Positions 30,704-43,558 of a stretch of 64,000 nucleotides of DNA are shown here, one piece after another. A program made the position numbers and the translations under genes. The first letter of the stretch is position 1. Each line of letters starts with the position of its first letter. The notes beneath the pieces are model-generated. The model ran no database searches and was not told the DNA's origin. It was given only the letters and a program-made list of their open reading frames with translations. The DNA is from Guadua angustifolia (lineage: Eukaryota; Streptophyta; Magnoliopsida; Poales; Poaceae), in assembly GCA_036346375.1 (NCBI GenBank), contig CM070512.1:36316466-36380465 (forward strand). Direction: 5' to 3'.

Positions 30704-33251
30704 TGTCAGGACCGGATTTCCAAAAACCGAACCCTCTGTGTATAACTGTGCTAGTCCAGAAAAAGCTAGCACACACAGCGAAAATAGTGATGATAAACAA
30801 TCATATCAAGAATCAAATAATTTTAATTAAGCAAAAAGGTATTAGCCTTATGGCCAATTATTACAAATAAACAGCCTCATGGCTTGAGTTCAATAAGAAG
30901 CGGCGGAAATAAAATAACAGTAGCAGAATAAGCCCATCTATTTGCCCACAGGCAATCGACTGGGGTACACGTCCTAGTAATCCGGATCGCCTTCATCATA
31001 ACCACAAGCATAGAACTCGTAGTCATCTTTAGCTTCTGCACACTCCTCTGTGGAAAGTTAGGATATTGCAAGGGTGAGCACAAAATATACTCCATCAAGT
31101 CTTGGAAACATAATGCATGATAACTATATGCAAGGCTAAACAATTGAATGCATAATATGGCTCTTTTAGCATAAAGCAATGTTTAACTTTAAATATCAAT
31201 AGTAATTTCACAAAGCATCATTTGATCAAAATGTAATTGAATTTGAAGTAACAACTAATCAGATTCCAACCACCTGACTGGCTCTAGCCGCCAAACCACA
31301 ACCCGAGAGTTCCATCCACTCACGAATTTTCAAACCACCTTTTTCATTTAAAACAAAACCACAAAATCTACAATGTGCCTCGTCTGCCCTTGACCGTGGG
31401 TATGGCTACTTAAGTAGTTTTAACTCTGCAGAGTGTGTACAGTTTTACCCACAAGACATGATCAACTCCTGTTGCCATGCAATTAACACACTTCCTTTGG
31501 TGTGTCGGCAGAGAGATCATGACAAGGCCTTTACAATGCACAATTTCGCTATTAACTGCACCCGCTAAGGTTTCATTGCTGTTAGGGTTCTAGCCACCTA
31601 GTACAGAAGCCCCCTCTTGCGCCATGTGGGACAACTGTCTCCATCCGACACCCACATTCCAACGAATAGCGAAGCCAATAACGAGATGCACAAATTAATT
31701 AGTCAGGTCATACCCATATAGATTTGTGGTTGTACGGTAGTGCTCGGTCCATGATAACACATGCTTCGGTCCTTAATTGACTAGGGCGGAACATTCACTT
31801 TCAAAGTCTCGTGCATCCAACACCCACCAAACATCCATTTGCTCCGGTCTAAACCATTTCCACTTTATTTTATTTAAATAATAACAACAATACCAATTGC
31901 CACCTTTTCACAAATAAATTTAATGTTTGAAATGATTCCCATAATGGCATAATATCGAAACATTTAAGCTGGACTAAGCAATTCTACTGTCCTATGATAC
32001 ACTATTGGTTATTATTGATAAATTAGCTAATATCATCTAGGGTGACAAAGGTTCGACATGATCAATACCAATGAGGGTATAACAAATCTGGAATTTAACT
32101 ATACCTTAAAACCATGTTTAAATTAAAATACATAAAAGTATGCATGCATAATTTAAAACAACATAGGTAGAGGAAACTATATGAGAAAAGCATCTAAATT
32201 CAAATAAAATGTAAATAAATTCAAATAAAATATAAAACTAGAATAAATAGGTAGAGGATAATTTTATATGAATTTAGGAAGAAGAATGAGGTTAATCGGA
32301 CTTAAGATGAAGGAGATTGGACATTTTGAATCCAAAATTTGACCTTTCACTGGACTTGGAGAATAAATGGTTTCCGATAGAGCTCTGGTGAGAATTTTTA
32401 AAATATGATTTTACCAGATGTATATGGAACTTAGAGGAAGCTCCAGTAAAAATTTGAGTATAAATGGAGGTCAGGAGCAGCCAGGAGAGCTCACTGAAAG
32501 TTCGTCGGAGTTCAAAAAGAATGGCTTGTCTAGGGAGATCTGATGGATGGACTGGAACAATTCCAAGCAGATTGTGAGGAATGAGGAGGGGAACTTGGGG
32601 TTCAATTTATAGGGCAATCAGACCAGCGGATCGTCAGAAAACACTTGCCAGAGTTATGGTCAGAATAGTAACCGAATTCGCCGGAGTAAATGAGTGAAAT
32701 GGATGGAATTAAATGCGGGACGGGTCCGCTCGCGTACTGTAGTGACGTGGGTTTTCACTGTAGCTGACGGGTGGGCCGGGAGATGCGGTTCGGATCTGGA
32801 TGAACAGTAATCGAAAATAATAAATCCGAAAGCAATTATTTTTCTTCTAAAAATTCATATTAAATCCAAAAATTAGCAAACAAATTAAATGTGGGAATTT
32901 GAAGAGGTACCGGTTTAAACAATAAAAGCATAAATAAATATTTTTAAATAATTTGAAATTAATATTTCTAGCACTTTAATTATTTTTTAAATGCTAAAAA
33001 TAAATAGGTTTGGGAAAAATAGCCAAACAGTTCTAAAAATTTTGGAAAAAAATCTCAAAAATACTTTAGAATATTTGTAAGCTAATAAAATTATTTTGTA
33101 ATTTTTAAGATTTTAAATGTTTTGTAGAAATTCATTTTGTGAAACTGATAGTTGCGAAAAGAGTTTTAATAAAATCCGTAGAATTCCAAATAAATTGCAA
33201 ATTGAATATGATAAATAAAACAAATCAAAATAAAATTTTTAGGATGTTACA
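30704..33251 (-). mobile_element. 3' LTR of minus-strand chromovirus C (2.55 kb)
   Basis: On the minus strand it starts TGTAACATCC right after the polypurine tract (33257-33270, CCCCCCTTAA on the plus strand) and ends GTCCTGACA. Shares spaced motifs with the other LTRs (CAATTAAGGACCGAA, the hollow intron-like middle) but is a different family. No ORF of note except the acidic terminal exon at 30974-31047. Confidence 0.8.
30974..31047 (-). other. Acidic terminal exon Y in LTR-C
   Basis: After acceptor CTTTCCACAG the minus strand reads 74 nt: ECAEAKDDYEFYACGYDEG, a short tail DPDY and TAG. Length, phase and the pattern aromatic-x-A-x-G-[YF]-[DG]-[DE] match exon Y of the other two LTR families. 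I did not find an exon X in this LTR. Confidence 0.45.
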
Positions 33252-35385
33252 AACCTACCCCCCTTAAAAGAAATCTCGACCCCGAGATTTGGATGGTCTA
33301 GGGAAAAAGTTTGGGATACTCTGCTCTCAGATCTTCTTCGCGCTCTCAGGTTGCTTCCTTTTCCGAATGGTTGCTCCATTAAATCTTACAAAACTTAATT
33401 GTCTTGTTTCTTGTTCTGCGCTCTGCCTCATCCAGAATTCTGATTAGATACTCTTGGTAGGTGAGATCCTCTTGTAGCTCAACATCCTCAATCTGCATCT
33501 ATTCTTCAGGTACCTTGAGGCACTTTTTTAGCTGTGACACATGGAATACATTGTGCATATTTGATAACTGTGGCGGTAGCTCTAACTGATAAGCAACTTC
33601 TCCACTTCTGGCTTTGGTTAGGAACGGTCCAATGTATCTTAGTGCTAACTTTCCACGAACTTAGAATCGACACATCCCTTTGAGCAGTGAGACTTTCAGG
33701 TACACATAGTTACCAGGAACAAAGGTTAACTCTCTTCGACGACTGTCAGCGTAGAACTCTCTTCGACGATTGTCAGCGTAGCTCTTCTGTCTAGACTGCG
33801 CTGTTCTCAATCTTTCTTGGATCATTTTTACTTGTTCTTCAGCCTTTTGTAAAATATCAGGACCAAAGACTTGGCGATCTCCTATTTCATTCCAGCAGAG
33901 AGGTGTCCTGCACTTTCTTCCATACAAGGCTTCAAATGGTGACATCTGCAAGCTTGCTTGATAACTATTGTTATATGAGAATTCTGAATAGGGTAAACTT
34001 TGATCCCAACTTGTCGCATTGGACAACGCATAAGATCTTAACATATCTTCGAGAATCTAATTCACTAGCTCAGTCTGTCCATCAGTCTGAGGGTGATAAG
34101 CTGTGCTGAAATTTAGATTGGCACCCAATGCTTCTTGCAAATTTTGTCAGAATCTTGAAGTGAATTGTGTGCCTCAATCTGAAACTATTCTCTTGCCCAC
34201 ACAATCCTTAACGTATACAACTCTGCGAGTTTATCTCCCTAGTAGGTTGTTCTCACAGGAATGAAATATGCAACTTTTGTCAATCGATCCACTATCACCC
34301 ATATTGAGTCATAACCTGATCTAGTTCTCGGAAAACCTGTAATGAAATCCATTCCAATTTCTTCCTACTTCCATTCAGGTACCTTCAACGGTTGTAGCAG
34401 TCCAGCGGGTCGTTGATGTTCAGCTTTAACTCGCTGGCATACATTGCACATAGCTATGTATTCTGCAATTTCTTTTCTCATCCTTGGCCACCAATATATA
34501 CCACGGAGATCATGATACATCTTAGTATTGCCTGGATGAATCGAGTACGCTGATTCATGCACCTCCTTAATATCAACAGCTTGATCTCTTTTTGATTTGG
34601 CACATAGATACTTTTTCCAAGCCAAACTATTCCTTCTCCATCCTCTGAAAATCTTGGGGCTTTACCTTCCTTTATTCTATCCTTGATCCTAACAGCTTCT
34701 TTATCTGACTTTTGCATCTTTTTGATCTGATCTACCAAGGTTGGTTGAATCTCCAAAGAAGTTACAAAACCTTCCTCCACTAGTTCCAAATTCAAATGCT
34801 GAAACTCCTTGTGAAGAGCAGGTTGTCCCTGAATCATCAAATTGTTGCAGTAGCTCTCCGGCTTAAGGCATCAGCAACTACATTAGCCTTACTAGGATGA
34901 TAATGTATTCCCACATCATAATCCTTGATTAATTCTAACCATCTTCTTTGTCTTAGGTTTAGGTCTGCTTAAGTAAAGATATACTTCAAACTCTTATGGT
35001 CTGTGAAAATCTCACAACGATTCCCGATGAGATAAATGCCTACACAACTTTAGTGCATGCACAACTGCAGCCATTTCCAAGTCATGGGTTGGATAGTTTT
35101 CCTCATGTGGTCACAATTGCCGCGAGGCGTATGCAACTATTTTGCCTTCTTGCATCAAGACACACCCAAGTCCCTGTCTTGAAGCATCACAGAAAATCTC
35201 AAAGTTCTTCTGAATATCCGGTAAAATGAGCACTGCGGCTGAGGTCAATCTTTTCTTTAATTCCTAAAAACTTTGCTCACAGGCTTCAGACCATTCAAAC
35301 TTCATTTCATTCTTCAGCAACTGGGTAAGCGGTCTTGCAATCTTCGAAAATCCTTCTATGAATCTTCGGTAGTGCCCTGCTAAAC
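33252..35385 (-). pseudogene. Element C pol, 3' half (RNase H, integrase, chromodomain), interrupted by LTR2
   Basis: Minus-strand reading gives chromodomain remnants (IRILDEAERRTRNK near 33420), integrase C-terminus, integrase core (SPFEALYGRKCRTP), the zinc-binding region (HPGNTKMYHDLR, CNVCQRVKAEHQRP near 34420-34540) and RNase H pieces up to about 35300. Several stops. At 33728-33781 a 27-bp unit is tandemly duplicated in frame, doubling ADSRRRE/ADNRRRE residues. At 35385 the frame stops mid-motif (L-A-G-H-Y-R-R-F), where LTR2 begins; the rest continues at 54935. Confidence 0.88.
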
Positions 35386-35819
35386 TGTAACATCCCAAAT
35401 TCAAGCTAATAATTAAAATGTGGCATGTTTTGATCCTTGTGAGTCTTGGATTTCCTCATTGAGTTGGTTGTGGAGTTAGTTCATGCATCCATGATTTTAT
35501 GTCAAGGAAATCCTCTAATTGCCAAACCTAACACCTTAATGAAACTCAATCAAACGTCAAACAACATGCTATAGCAAATAATTTTGTAAAATACTAGAGA
35601 ACAAATGGAGAATGAATATAATTTTTCTAGAATTGTTCAACACCATTCACATAGCTTAAAAATTCAAAAACAGACTGGAAAGCAGCCAACTTTGAAGAAT
35701 TACTGTTCTCAAACCACAAAAGATAATCAAGTGAAACCAAAGAAAATGGAAAGTAGAACTCCTGGGCTATCTACTCAAAAATTTGCAGAATTTTTTTAAC
35801 CAAATCTTCACCCTTTGCC

Positions 35820-36650
35820 AAGCCTGCCCATCTGACATGTCTTTTCCGCACTCCATTTCGCCCAGCTGCTGATCAGCTCCGTTGCTCTCGATGAATCTTG
35901 GAGCTGTGCCTCTGGCAGGGTGGCCCCACACGTGCTTGGGCCCACTGGCCAGCCCCTCTTCTCTCTCTCCATCCTTTCCTCACTCACCAGCTCCCTGCCC
36001 GAGTACTGCCGCGGCACCATTTGTCGTCGCTGAGAGCTGCCCGGGCAGAACTTTTCCTCCACGCGGCCTGCAGCGCCGAACCCCGCCGTGCTGTCGCCTC
36101 CAAGCATTGCCCTCTCCGCTGCACTGGTTCAAATTGGCTCAGGCCCTCTCCTCTCACTCCCTTGCTCGCTGCTGCTGCTCTTGTGCTGTGGAGTTCATTC
36201 GGCCGAGCCAGCACCGAGCCAAGCCAAACCTTCAACCGAAGCACCAGGTGAACTCCTCCACCGAACCTCTTTCCTTGCGTGCAGCTTGTCCATCTCCTGA
36301 TCATTTCCTTTCCATTCCGCATGCAGCCGAAGCCATCTCCTCTTTGCTTGCTCGCTGCTGCTTGCTCTCTGCCGAGGAACTCATCCGGCCAAGCAAAGCA
36401 CCGAGCCAAGCCTTCTTCTTCCTATAGCGCCAGGTGAGCTCGGTCATTTCATCCATGCGCACGGCTTGCTCCACCTCCTGAGGTTCTCCCTGTGCATGCA
36501 TGCAGCCAAGCCGACGCCAAAGACCTCCTCAGCCGAGCCCTCTCCTTCTCCAGCACGCGAACTCACTCCAGAAACCGAGCCAGTCGAGTCCAGCCTCGCC
36601 TCGCCTCGCCATTTTTGGTTTTGGAGCTCTAAGGTTTGTAGAGGTAAGCT
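35820..36650 (+). promoter_or_regulatory. GC-rich leader of LTR2
   Basis: GC-rich island like those in the other LTRs. Three donor-like sites follow one another: CACCAG/GTGAAC (36247), GCCAG/GTGAGC (36432) and TAGAG/GTAAGC (36645). A 181-codon ORF (35882-36427) is rich in S, A and P and read best explained by composition. The 15-bp TTTGCAGAATTTTTT occurs just before the island (about 35782) and after it (about 36752). Confidence 0.45.
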
Positions 36651-36687
36651 CAAGTATTATAGCATGAGACCTTGTCACAAACAACAA

Positions 36688-36760
36688 CATGGCGCAGTGG
36701 TAGAGTCACGCATGCACATTCAGCACGTCTGGGGTTCGAACCCAGGTTTTGCAGAATTTT
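36688..36760 (+). repeat. tRNA-like Pol III promoter, SINE-like fragment
   Basis: ATGGCGCAGTGGTAGAGTC matches a tRNA A box and GGTTCGAACCC is an exact B box, about 45 bp apart, ending in a T-rich tract. No complete cloverleaf can be drawn (no matching acceptor stem), so a SINE head or tRNA pseudogene is more likely than a working tRNA gene. Confidence 0.55.
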
Positions 36761-36764
36761 TTCC

Positions 36765-38451
36765 TTTTTGCCCTTTTGGAATAAAACCCTTATAACTTTT
36801 GCTGTGAATCTCCGATTAATGCAAACTTAGTTCCTAAATTTGAGTTACTTAGTATGAATTCAGAATATGCAATAAAAAGTTACATGTTGCTTGCTGCAAA
36901 AACTTTTAATTAAGAGTTGAATGGAAGCCATGATTTAAGTATTATGAAGGAACTATGATAATCCTAACTCTAAAAATTATGAAATAAATCCAACATGCTC
37001 CTGCAATCTCAAATGTTCCATTTCTGTAAAAAGATTTAGGATTTAATGTGTTTTACATCAAAAAGTTGATTGCGCAAAGCCTTAATATCATGCAAGATTC
37101 AAATAGTTAAAATATGGATTAAATGGACTCAAAAATTGGTGAAACCAGTTTAGATGCAATCTTGGGTTTGTATACATCACCAGTATATAAAAACATTTAA
37201 GTTTCACCTTGGTTTGCCATATTTTCTCACTAGTCAAACATGCGATCGGTAAATCGGTCGATTGGCCGAAACGTCCGCAAAAGAACCCCAAACTCAACAA
37301 AACTGAATGCTATAACCCTAGAATAGCATATAAATGCTTGCTGAGTGAAAATGGTATCATATTGAATAATTTTGAGTTAGGACATATTTAGCCGCAATGA
37401 ACTTCGGTATGAAAAACGTCTTTAACGAAGGTAAAAAATCATGAAACCAACTTTAAAACACTCTTAGGGTTACCCTAAGTTTGCACCTGAAAAATGGTTA
37501 GATTACCCCATAAGGTGTGATTGCAATCGAAGAATGAAAACTGGACCGTAACTACGCGAATAATGTGGTCATATAAGCCTTTTTGGCAACCCGTAAAATT
37601 TCTTATATACATGCAAAATAGTGAAAGAATAGCTGAGTAACATTCTATGATACTTATACTACCATGTTCTGGAAAAATATTTCATTTATAACCTTCTTAG
37701 CATATTAAACTAGTTACTACAAAAACCTTAAGTGACTACAAACTGCACATTTCAGAATCACTTAAGCACTTTCGGTGGCTTGTAAACCTACTCGGCCAAA
37801 TATGAAATTTTGGGGAAAAGGTCCAGAATCATACCCCAGTATGTGGAAAACTAAAATATGGAAAAATATATTGATTACAACTTGCTAAACATATAAAAAC
37901 TGTTAAGGCAAACACCCTAAATAGTAACGAGGCTAGAGCTTTACCGAGTGGCCGATTGAAATCGGAAGTCTTAAACTTAATCATCGGCAGTGCAAGAATT
38001 GTCACTTAACTAAATAGAATCAACCAATAACTAAAAATTCCAGATCCATCATATAGGAATTACTCTCGTGCATAAGCGCTTAAGTCTAAGTACTATTCAT
38101 GCATAATACTACAACTAGTGACTTCTTCTAAATTAAACTATTTTGCGTCTTGAATTCGAAATTATAAGCAATGAAATACATAAATATAGCCACTTGAATT
38201 CATAAACAACTTCATGTAAACTCATAACTAAAACCTTTGTAATCAACAAGCGAAAACAAAACGTTTACGTAAAGGGACTTACCAAACACCAAGTGCTAAC
38301 AAAATCGTTGAGCAAGAAAGTAATTAAGACCTCAAAATCAGCATGTTCTTCTTGGTAAGATTTAATTTGGTAATTTTATCTGATTTCTTTTTGTCCCATT
38401 TTGATTCGGTGTTATTTGCTTTTGTCTCGGTTATTATTATTCGGTGCATAG
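36765..38451 (+). other. AT-rich intron-like part of LTR2
   Basis: No coding signal apart from short chance ORFs. Ends in a long pyrimidine-rich stretch leading to the exon X acceptor (GGTGCATAG). Confidence 0.45.
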
Positions 38452-38526
38452 ACGACGATAATTCGGATTTGGTTATTAACGACATCGACTTTGATCCGGA
38501 TTATATTCCTGACGACGAGCAACCAG
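38452..38526 (+). other. Acidic exon X in LTR2
   Basis: 75 nt between GTGCATAG and CCAG/GCAAGC. Reads DDDNSDLVINDIDFDPDYIP then DDEQP. Counterpart of exon X in the right LTR (VDPDESDL...), same phase at both ends, with a GC-type donor. Exon Y of LTR2 is at 54216-54286, beyond CACTA-2. Confidence 0.5.
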
Positions 38527-38869
38527 GCAAGCACCTCCTTTGACCATTTTGATCCCATATTTTCAAAGTTATGTTGTTTTATCAAACTATATGCATGCGT
38601 GTATGTTTTAACTTGCTATATTGTGGGCGATGGTAGCTAAATCCAATTGTATGCATTTCCATTACCTTGTCATTCGATTTACTGCCGTTGTAACCTAGTA
38701 ATGGTGTAGACAATAATTAATATCACTTGGGTAAAACTTGTGAGATTAACATATGTATATGCTTAGACATGCTCATTAGAACGAATTTTAAATGTTGGTT
38801 ACCACTTTGACTACTATGAGCAACTTTGTTTATTTGTATGGGACCGAGGTATGGTTTCCGTGTATCTTG

Positions 38870-39192
38870 CACTACTACAAAACAGCACATAGGTGATGCC
38901 CTATTTGTGGCGGTTCTTTTGAAACCGTCACAAATACATGTATCAGTGGCGGTTATATATGGAAATTGGCGGGAGGATCATTTGTGGTGGTTTTATCCAA
39001 AAACCGCCACAAATAATACATTATCTGTGACGATTTTTATTTGAAACCTCCACTGATAACGCTGGGACTATTTGTGACGGTTGGTAGATGGAACTGTCAC
39101 AGATAATAAATTATTTGTGGCGGTTTGGTTTTAGAACCGCCACTAATCTAATTATCTGTGGCGGTTTGAATTTAAAACCGCCACAAATAATG
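38870..39192 (+). repeat. CACTA-2 left subterminal array
   Basis: Repeats of TATTTGTGGCGGTTTT ... AAAACCGCCACAAATA, each forming a short inverted repeat. Probable binding sites for the element's own protein, by analogy with Spm TnpA. Confidence 0.85.
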
Positions 39193-39196
39193 ATTT

Positions 39197-39206
39197 CTAT
39201 ATATAC
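39197..39206 (+). promoter_or_regulatory. TATA box of the CACTA-2 transposase gene
   Basis: CTATATATACC about 5 bp after the last array unit; same relation of array to TATA as in CACTA-1. Confidence 0.55.
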
Positions 39207-40148
39207 CATTGTCATGCCGGTCATCTTCATCCTCTGTCATTGGTCATCTTCCTCCTTGTTGCTGACTAGAAAAGTTAGCTTTTTGATTTCAGATTTTTTG
39301 GCCAAGATCTTGTGCTTCTACTTCCTAGAATTGTTCCAAGGTGTGTAAATTATGTCTCCTCTCTTCATTTATACTATGAAATTGCCATTAAAGGTTTATT
39401 CCTAGCTTAATTAAGGTTTAGATGCAAGGTCTACATTTAGTTTGTTTTTTATTTACCTAGCAATTTGTAGATGATGAATTTATTACCTTGTTGTATTAGA
39501 TTAAGTTGTCTACCTTGTTTAGATGATGAATTTTTTGTCTAGCATATATCAAATTTATGTATTTACGATTATTGGATATTAATGAAAAATAAATAATAGT
39601 TAATATGATAGATGGGTGATCATGAAGTTAATTGCCTTGCATTTTGAGATGAGGAATTTATTATGTTGCTCTTAGAAGAATATGTATAAAAATTACGTAG
39701 TTAATATTTTTTCTTAGTTATCATTAATTTTTTTGTTAGCGTGCATATACATCCAATTTATGTTAGTGAATTTTTAGTGAAGCATATAAACCCAATTTAT
39801 GTAATTAAGATATGAGAAATTAGGTATTGTTAGTGAATTTTATGAAGCATATAAACCCAATTTATGTAATTAAGATTGTTGGATGTGAATGATAAATAAA
39901 TTTTAGTTAATATGGTAGTTGGGTGATCATGAAATTTTGAGGTGAGGAATTTATTATGTTGATCTTCCGGAGGATATATATAATTTTTGGTCACATATGA
40001 GTATATATTAAAATTAATTAATTAAGTTTGCAACATTTACTTAGTATTAATGTTGTCCCGTTAGTGGATATTGTTGAATATTCGAATAACAATTTATTTA
40101 ATTAAATTTTTTGGATATTAATAAATTGCTTAAATTAATGAACTGTAG
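39207..40148 (+). other. Leader and intron of the CACTA-2 transposase gene
   Basis: AT-rich, no ORF. Contains internal duplications: CATATAAACCCAATTTATG at about 39782 and 39848, and GTTAATATG-TAG-TGGGTGATCATGA at about 39600 and 39905. Ends AACTGTAG, an acceptor directly before the TNP2 ATG. Confidence 0.5.
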
Positions 40149-43100
40149 ATGGACCGGAGATGGATGTACGATGCGAACCGTTGCAGCCAAGAATATATCG
40201 ACGGTGTATCTGTTTTTCTAAGGGCAGCCGAGGAGAACAGCTTGCAAAAGAAGACGGAGTACATACACTGTCCATGCATTGATTGCAAGAATGAGAAGAT
40301 GTTTTCGAACAAAAACCATATCCATTTGCACTTGATCCGGAGGGGTTTTGTAGCTGGCTATACAAGTTGGACAAGGCACGGTGAAGAGGAGATCATACTT
40401 CAACGTGATAACGCATTGGATGATGGAGAAGGCATTATGGCAGCTGACATCGGTTATGGATCTGATGAAGATAGGTTGGACATTGATGACTACAATGATC
40501 TGGCTCAAATGTTGCGCGATGCAGAAGAGAACTATAGTAGTCAGAGAGAGTTTAATCAATTCAAGGGCTTGATGGAGGATTCGGAGAAACCTTTGTTCCC
40601 GGGTTGTAAGGAGGAATACACGAAATTGCACACGGTGCTCTCGCTGCTAAAATTGAAGGCAGGCAATGGTTGGTCCGACAAGAGTTTCACGGCGTTGTTA
40701 CATCTCTTAGCGGACATACTGCCTGAAGGAAACGTGTTGCCTAAAACCACGTATCTAGCTAAGAAGGTTGTATGTCCCTTGGGATTGGAAGTAGAAAGAA
40801 TACATGCTTGTCCAAATGATCAGATACTCTATCGCAAAGACTATGCGACATTCATGTATGTCCGTGTGCAAAGCATCGCGATACAAGCGTAAGGGCGATG
40901 ACAAATGGGTTATCGAGGTGAAGAAAGGAGCTCCGCTAAAGTGGTGTGGTATTTGCCAGTAATACCTCGTTTGAAGCGTTTATTTGGAAACAAAAAGCAC
41001 GCCAAATTGATGCGATGGCACTCGGAAGACCGTAAGAGGGCTGGAAAATCGAGACACCCACCGATTACGCCCAAAGGAGAACCATCGATAGAATCTTTAG
41101 GGAGAACTTCGGGAATGAACCGAGGAATGTAAGGTTTGGGTTGAGTACAGATGGAATGAATCCTTTCGGTAACATGAGTAGTATTCATAGCACTTGGCCC
41201 GTGACTCTCTGTATCTACAACCTTTCTCCTTGGTTGTGTATGAAACGAAAGTACATTATGATGTCGCTGCTTATCCAAGGGCCGAGACAACCTGGCAACG
41301 ATATTGATGTATACCTACAACTATTGGTGGAAGATCTTGTGATACTGTGGAACGAAGGTGTACAGGTATGGGACGAGTACAAACGAGAGTACTTCATCCT
41401 ACGCGCATTGTTGTTCTGCACCATCAATGATTTTCCTGCCCTTGGTAACCTATCCGGCCGTACTATAAAAGGAGCCAAAGCATGCCCCCAGTGCATGGAT
41501 GAAACCGCTAGTGTGTGGCTCAATTACTCGAGGAAAACTGTGTACATGCATCACCGTAGGTTCCTTCACAGGAATCACCCCTACCGCAACATGAAGAAAT
41601 AATTCGACGGGACAAAAGAGGATGGCATAGCTCCAAGGCCTCGTCGTGGGGAAGAGGTATATGATATGGTTAAGGATATTAATGTTGTATTTGGAAAGGG
41701 AGATAGTAATAATAAATCGAGATCTCGTACTGAGAAGACCACGTGGAAGAAGAGATCGATATTTTGGAACTTGCCCTATTGGAAGGACTTAGAAGTTCGA
41801 CACTGCATAGACGTCATGCACGTAGAGAAAAATGTATGTGACAGCTTGATTGGTCTTTTACTGAATATTCCTAGCAAAACTAAGGACGGACTGAAGGCAA
41901 GAAGGGACCTGGAAGATATGAAAATCAGAGCTGAGCTACATCCTCAAGACACCGGAAAAGGCCGACTTTACCTTCCCCCAGCTTGCTACACTCTATCCAA
42001 GAAAGAGAGAACAGAGCTCTGCAAATGCTTGCATGGTGTGAAAGTTCCGTCCGGTTACTCCGCAAGCATCAAGAAACTGGTCTCGATGAAAGATTTGAAG
42101 TTAACTGGCATGAAGTCTCATGATTGTCATGTGATGATGACACAAATGCTTCCTATTGGAATTAGATGTATTTTGCCCGAAAAGGTCCGAGAGGCAATCA
42201 TGAGGTTGTGTTTCTTCTTCAACGCGATTTCACAGAAGGTCATCGATCCCAGCGGACTTTCTAAACTGCAGAATGATGTGGTCAAGACACTATGCCAGCT
42301 AGAGATATATTTCCCTCCATCATTTTTTCGATATAATGGTTCATCTCATTGTTACCTTGTGAATGAGATAAATATATGTGGCCCCGTATTTTTGCATCAG
42401 ATATACCTGTTCGAAAGGTACATGGGTATTCTGAAGAAGTATGTACACAATCGATCTCAGCCGGAGGGCTGCATTGTGGAAGGTTATGCAACTGAGGAGG
42501 TTATCGAGTTTTGCGTGGATTACATGGAGGGGGTGGAACCGGTAGGAGTGCCTATACCTCGCCATGAGGGTAGGCTAGCTGGGCAAGGGACGATTGGAAG
42601 GAAATCAACAAATTCATACGATCATGGATTGTTCGAAAAAGCTCATTTCACAGTCTTGCAATAGTCAGTTGAGGTGTCCTCGTATATGGACATGCACAAG
42701 GATAAGCTACGAGAGAAAAATCGTGGACGATCAGAGGTTTGGGTAACAAAAGAGCATAACCATTTGTTCAATCATTGGTTCAAAGAGCATATGACTGGGA
42801 AAGAAACGAGTGTTATGTTGAGGTGGTTGGCAAAAGGGCTATCAGGTACAATCTTGACATGGCAAGGATACGACATAAATGGATATACCTTTTACACGAG
42901 ATCTCAAGACAGCAAAAGCACTTACCAAAATAGTGGTGTCTGCATAGATGCCTATGACAACACAGGCAGTAAGAAGAGTAGCTTCTATGGGTTCATAGAA
43001 GAGATTTGGGAGCTCGACTATTGTATTTTTAAGATCCCGATGTTTCGGTGTCGTTGGGTACAACTCCCAAAGGGTGTCAAGGTGGACAAGTACGGCTTCA

Positions 43101-43396
43101 CTACTTTGGACATCGAACATGTCGGATACAGAGACGAACCATTCGTACTTGCTTCGCAAGTAGCACAAGTCTTCTATGTAATCGACCCGACAGATAAGAA
43201 GCGCCATGTAGTTCTTCAGGGAAAAAGAAGGATCGTCGGAGTTGACAATGTCGTGGATGAGGATGAGTACAACCAGTTTGATGAGTTGCCTCCTTTCATA
43301 GATGGCAACATCAGGCTCGAGGAAGAAACCACTCAAGAAGCTACCTATCATCGCGACAATCATGAAGAAGGGCAAATTGTGAAAGAAAATAATTAA
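40149..43396 (+). pseudogene. TNP2-type CACTA transposase, CACTA-2
   Basis: Starts MDRRWMYDANRCSQEY, directly after an intron acceptor. Domains in order: Transpos_assoc with a C-x4-C pattern (IHCPCIDCKN, residues 1-75); Transposase_21 core (PLFPGCKEEYTKLH, NGWSDKSFTALLHLL, GLEVERIHACPNDQ, then LSTDGMNPFGNMSS and KGAKACPQCM); DUF4218 (HCIDVMHVEKNVCDSL through YFPPSFF and RYMGILKKYVHNRSQPE); DUF4216 (SYMDMHKDKLRE; KGVKVDKYGFTTLD; VDEDEYNQFDELP). Lesions: frameshifts near 40870, 40945 and 41060, and in-frame stops TAA 41600-41602 and TAG 42662-42664. Otherwise the frame is continuous, so decay is recent or partly artefactual: the 41060 site reads GATTACGCC where the related CACTA-1 gene has GATTCGGCT. 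Confidence 0.9.
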
Positions 43397-43420
43397 CTAC
43401 ATACGAGTGATGTAACAATA

Positions 43421-43541
43421 TGCATTTGTATGGAGTAATGGAAATGTGGTGTTATGCATTTGTGTGGAGTAATGGAAATGTGGTGTTATGCATTTGTGTG
43501 GAGTAATGGAAATGTGGTGTTACGTATTTGTATGGAGCATT
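43421..43541 (+). repeat. 34-bp minisatellite in the TNP2 3' flank
   Basis: ATGCATTTGTGTGGAGTAAT plus 14 further bases repeated three times, with a fourth partial copy. Confidence 0.8.
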
Positions 43542-43558
43542 TGGAGTGTCCGAGGGGG

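Noticed and set aside
35882..36427. 181-codon ORF in LTR2 leader
   Set aside because: S/A/P-rich, overlapped by ORFs on both strands; explained by GC bias.
36688..36760. Functional tRNA gene
   Set aside because: No acceptor stem pairs with the 3' side and the anticodon arm cannot be folded convincingly.
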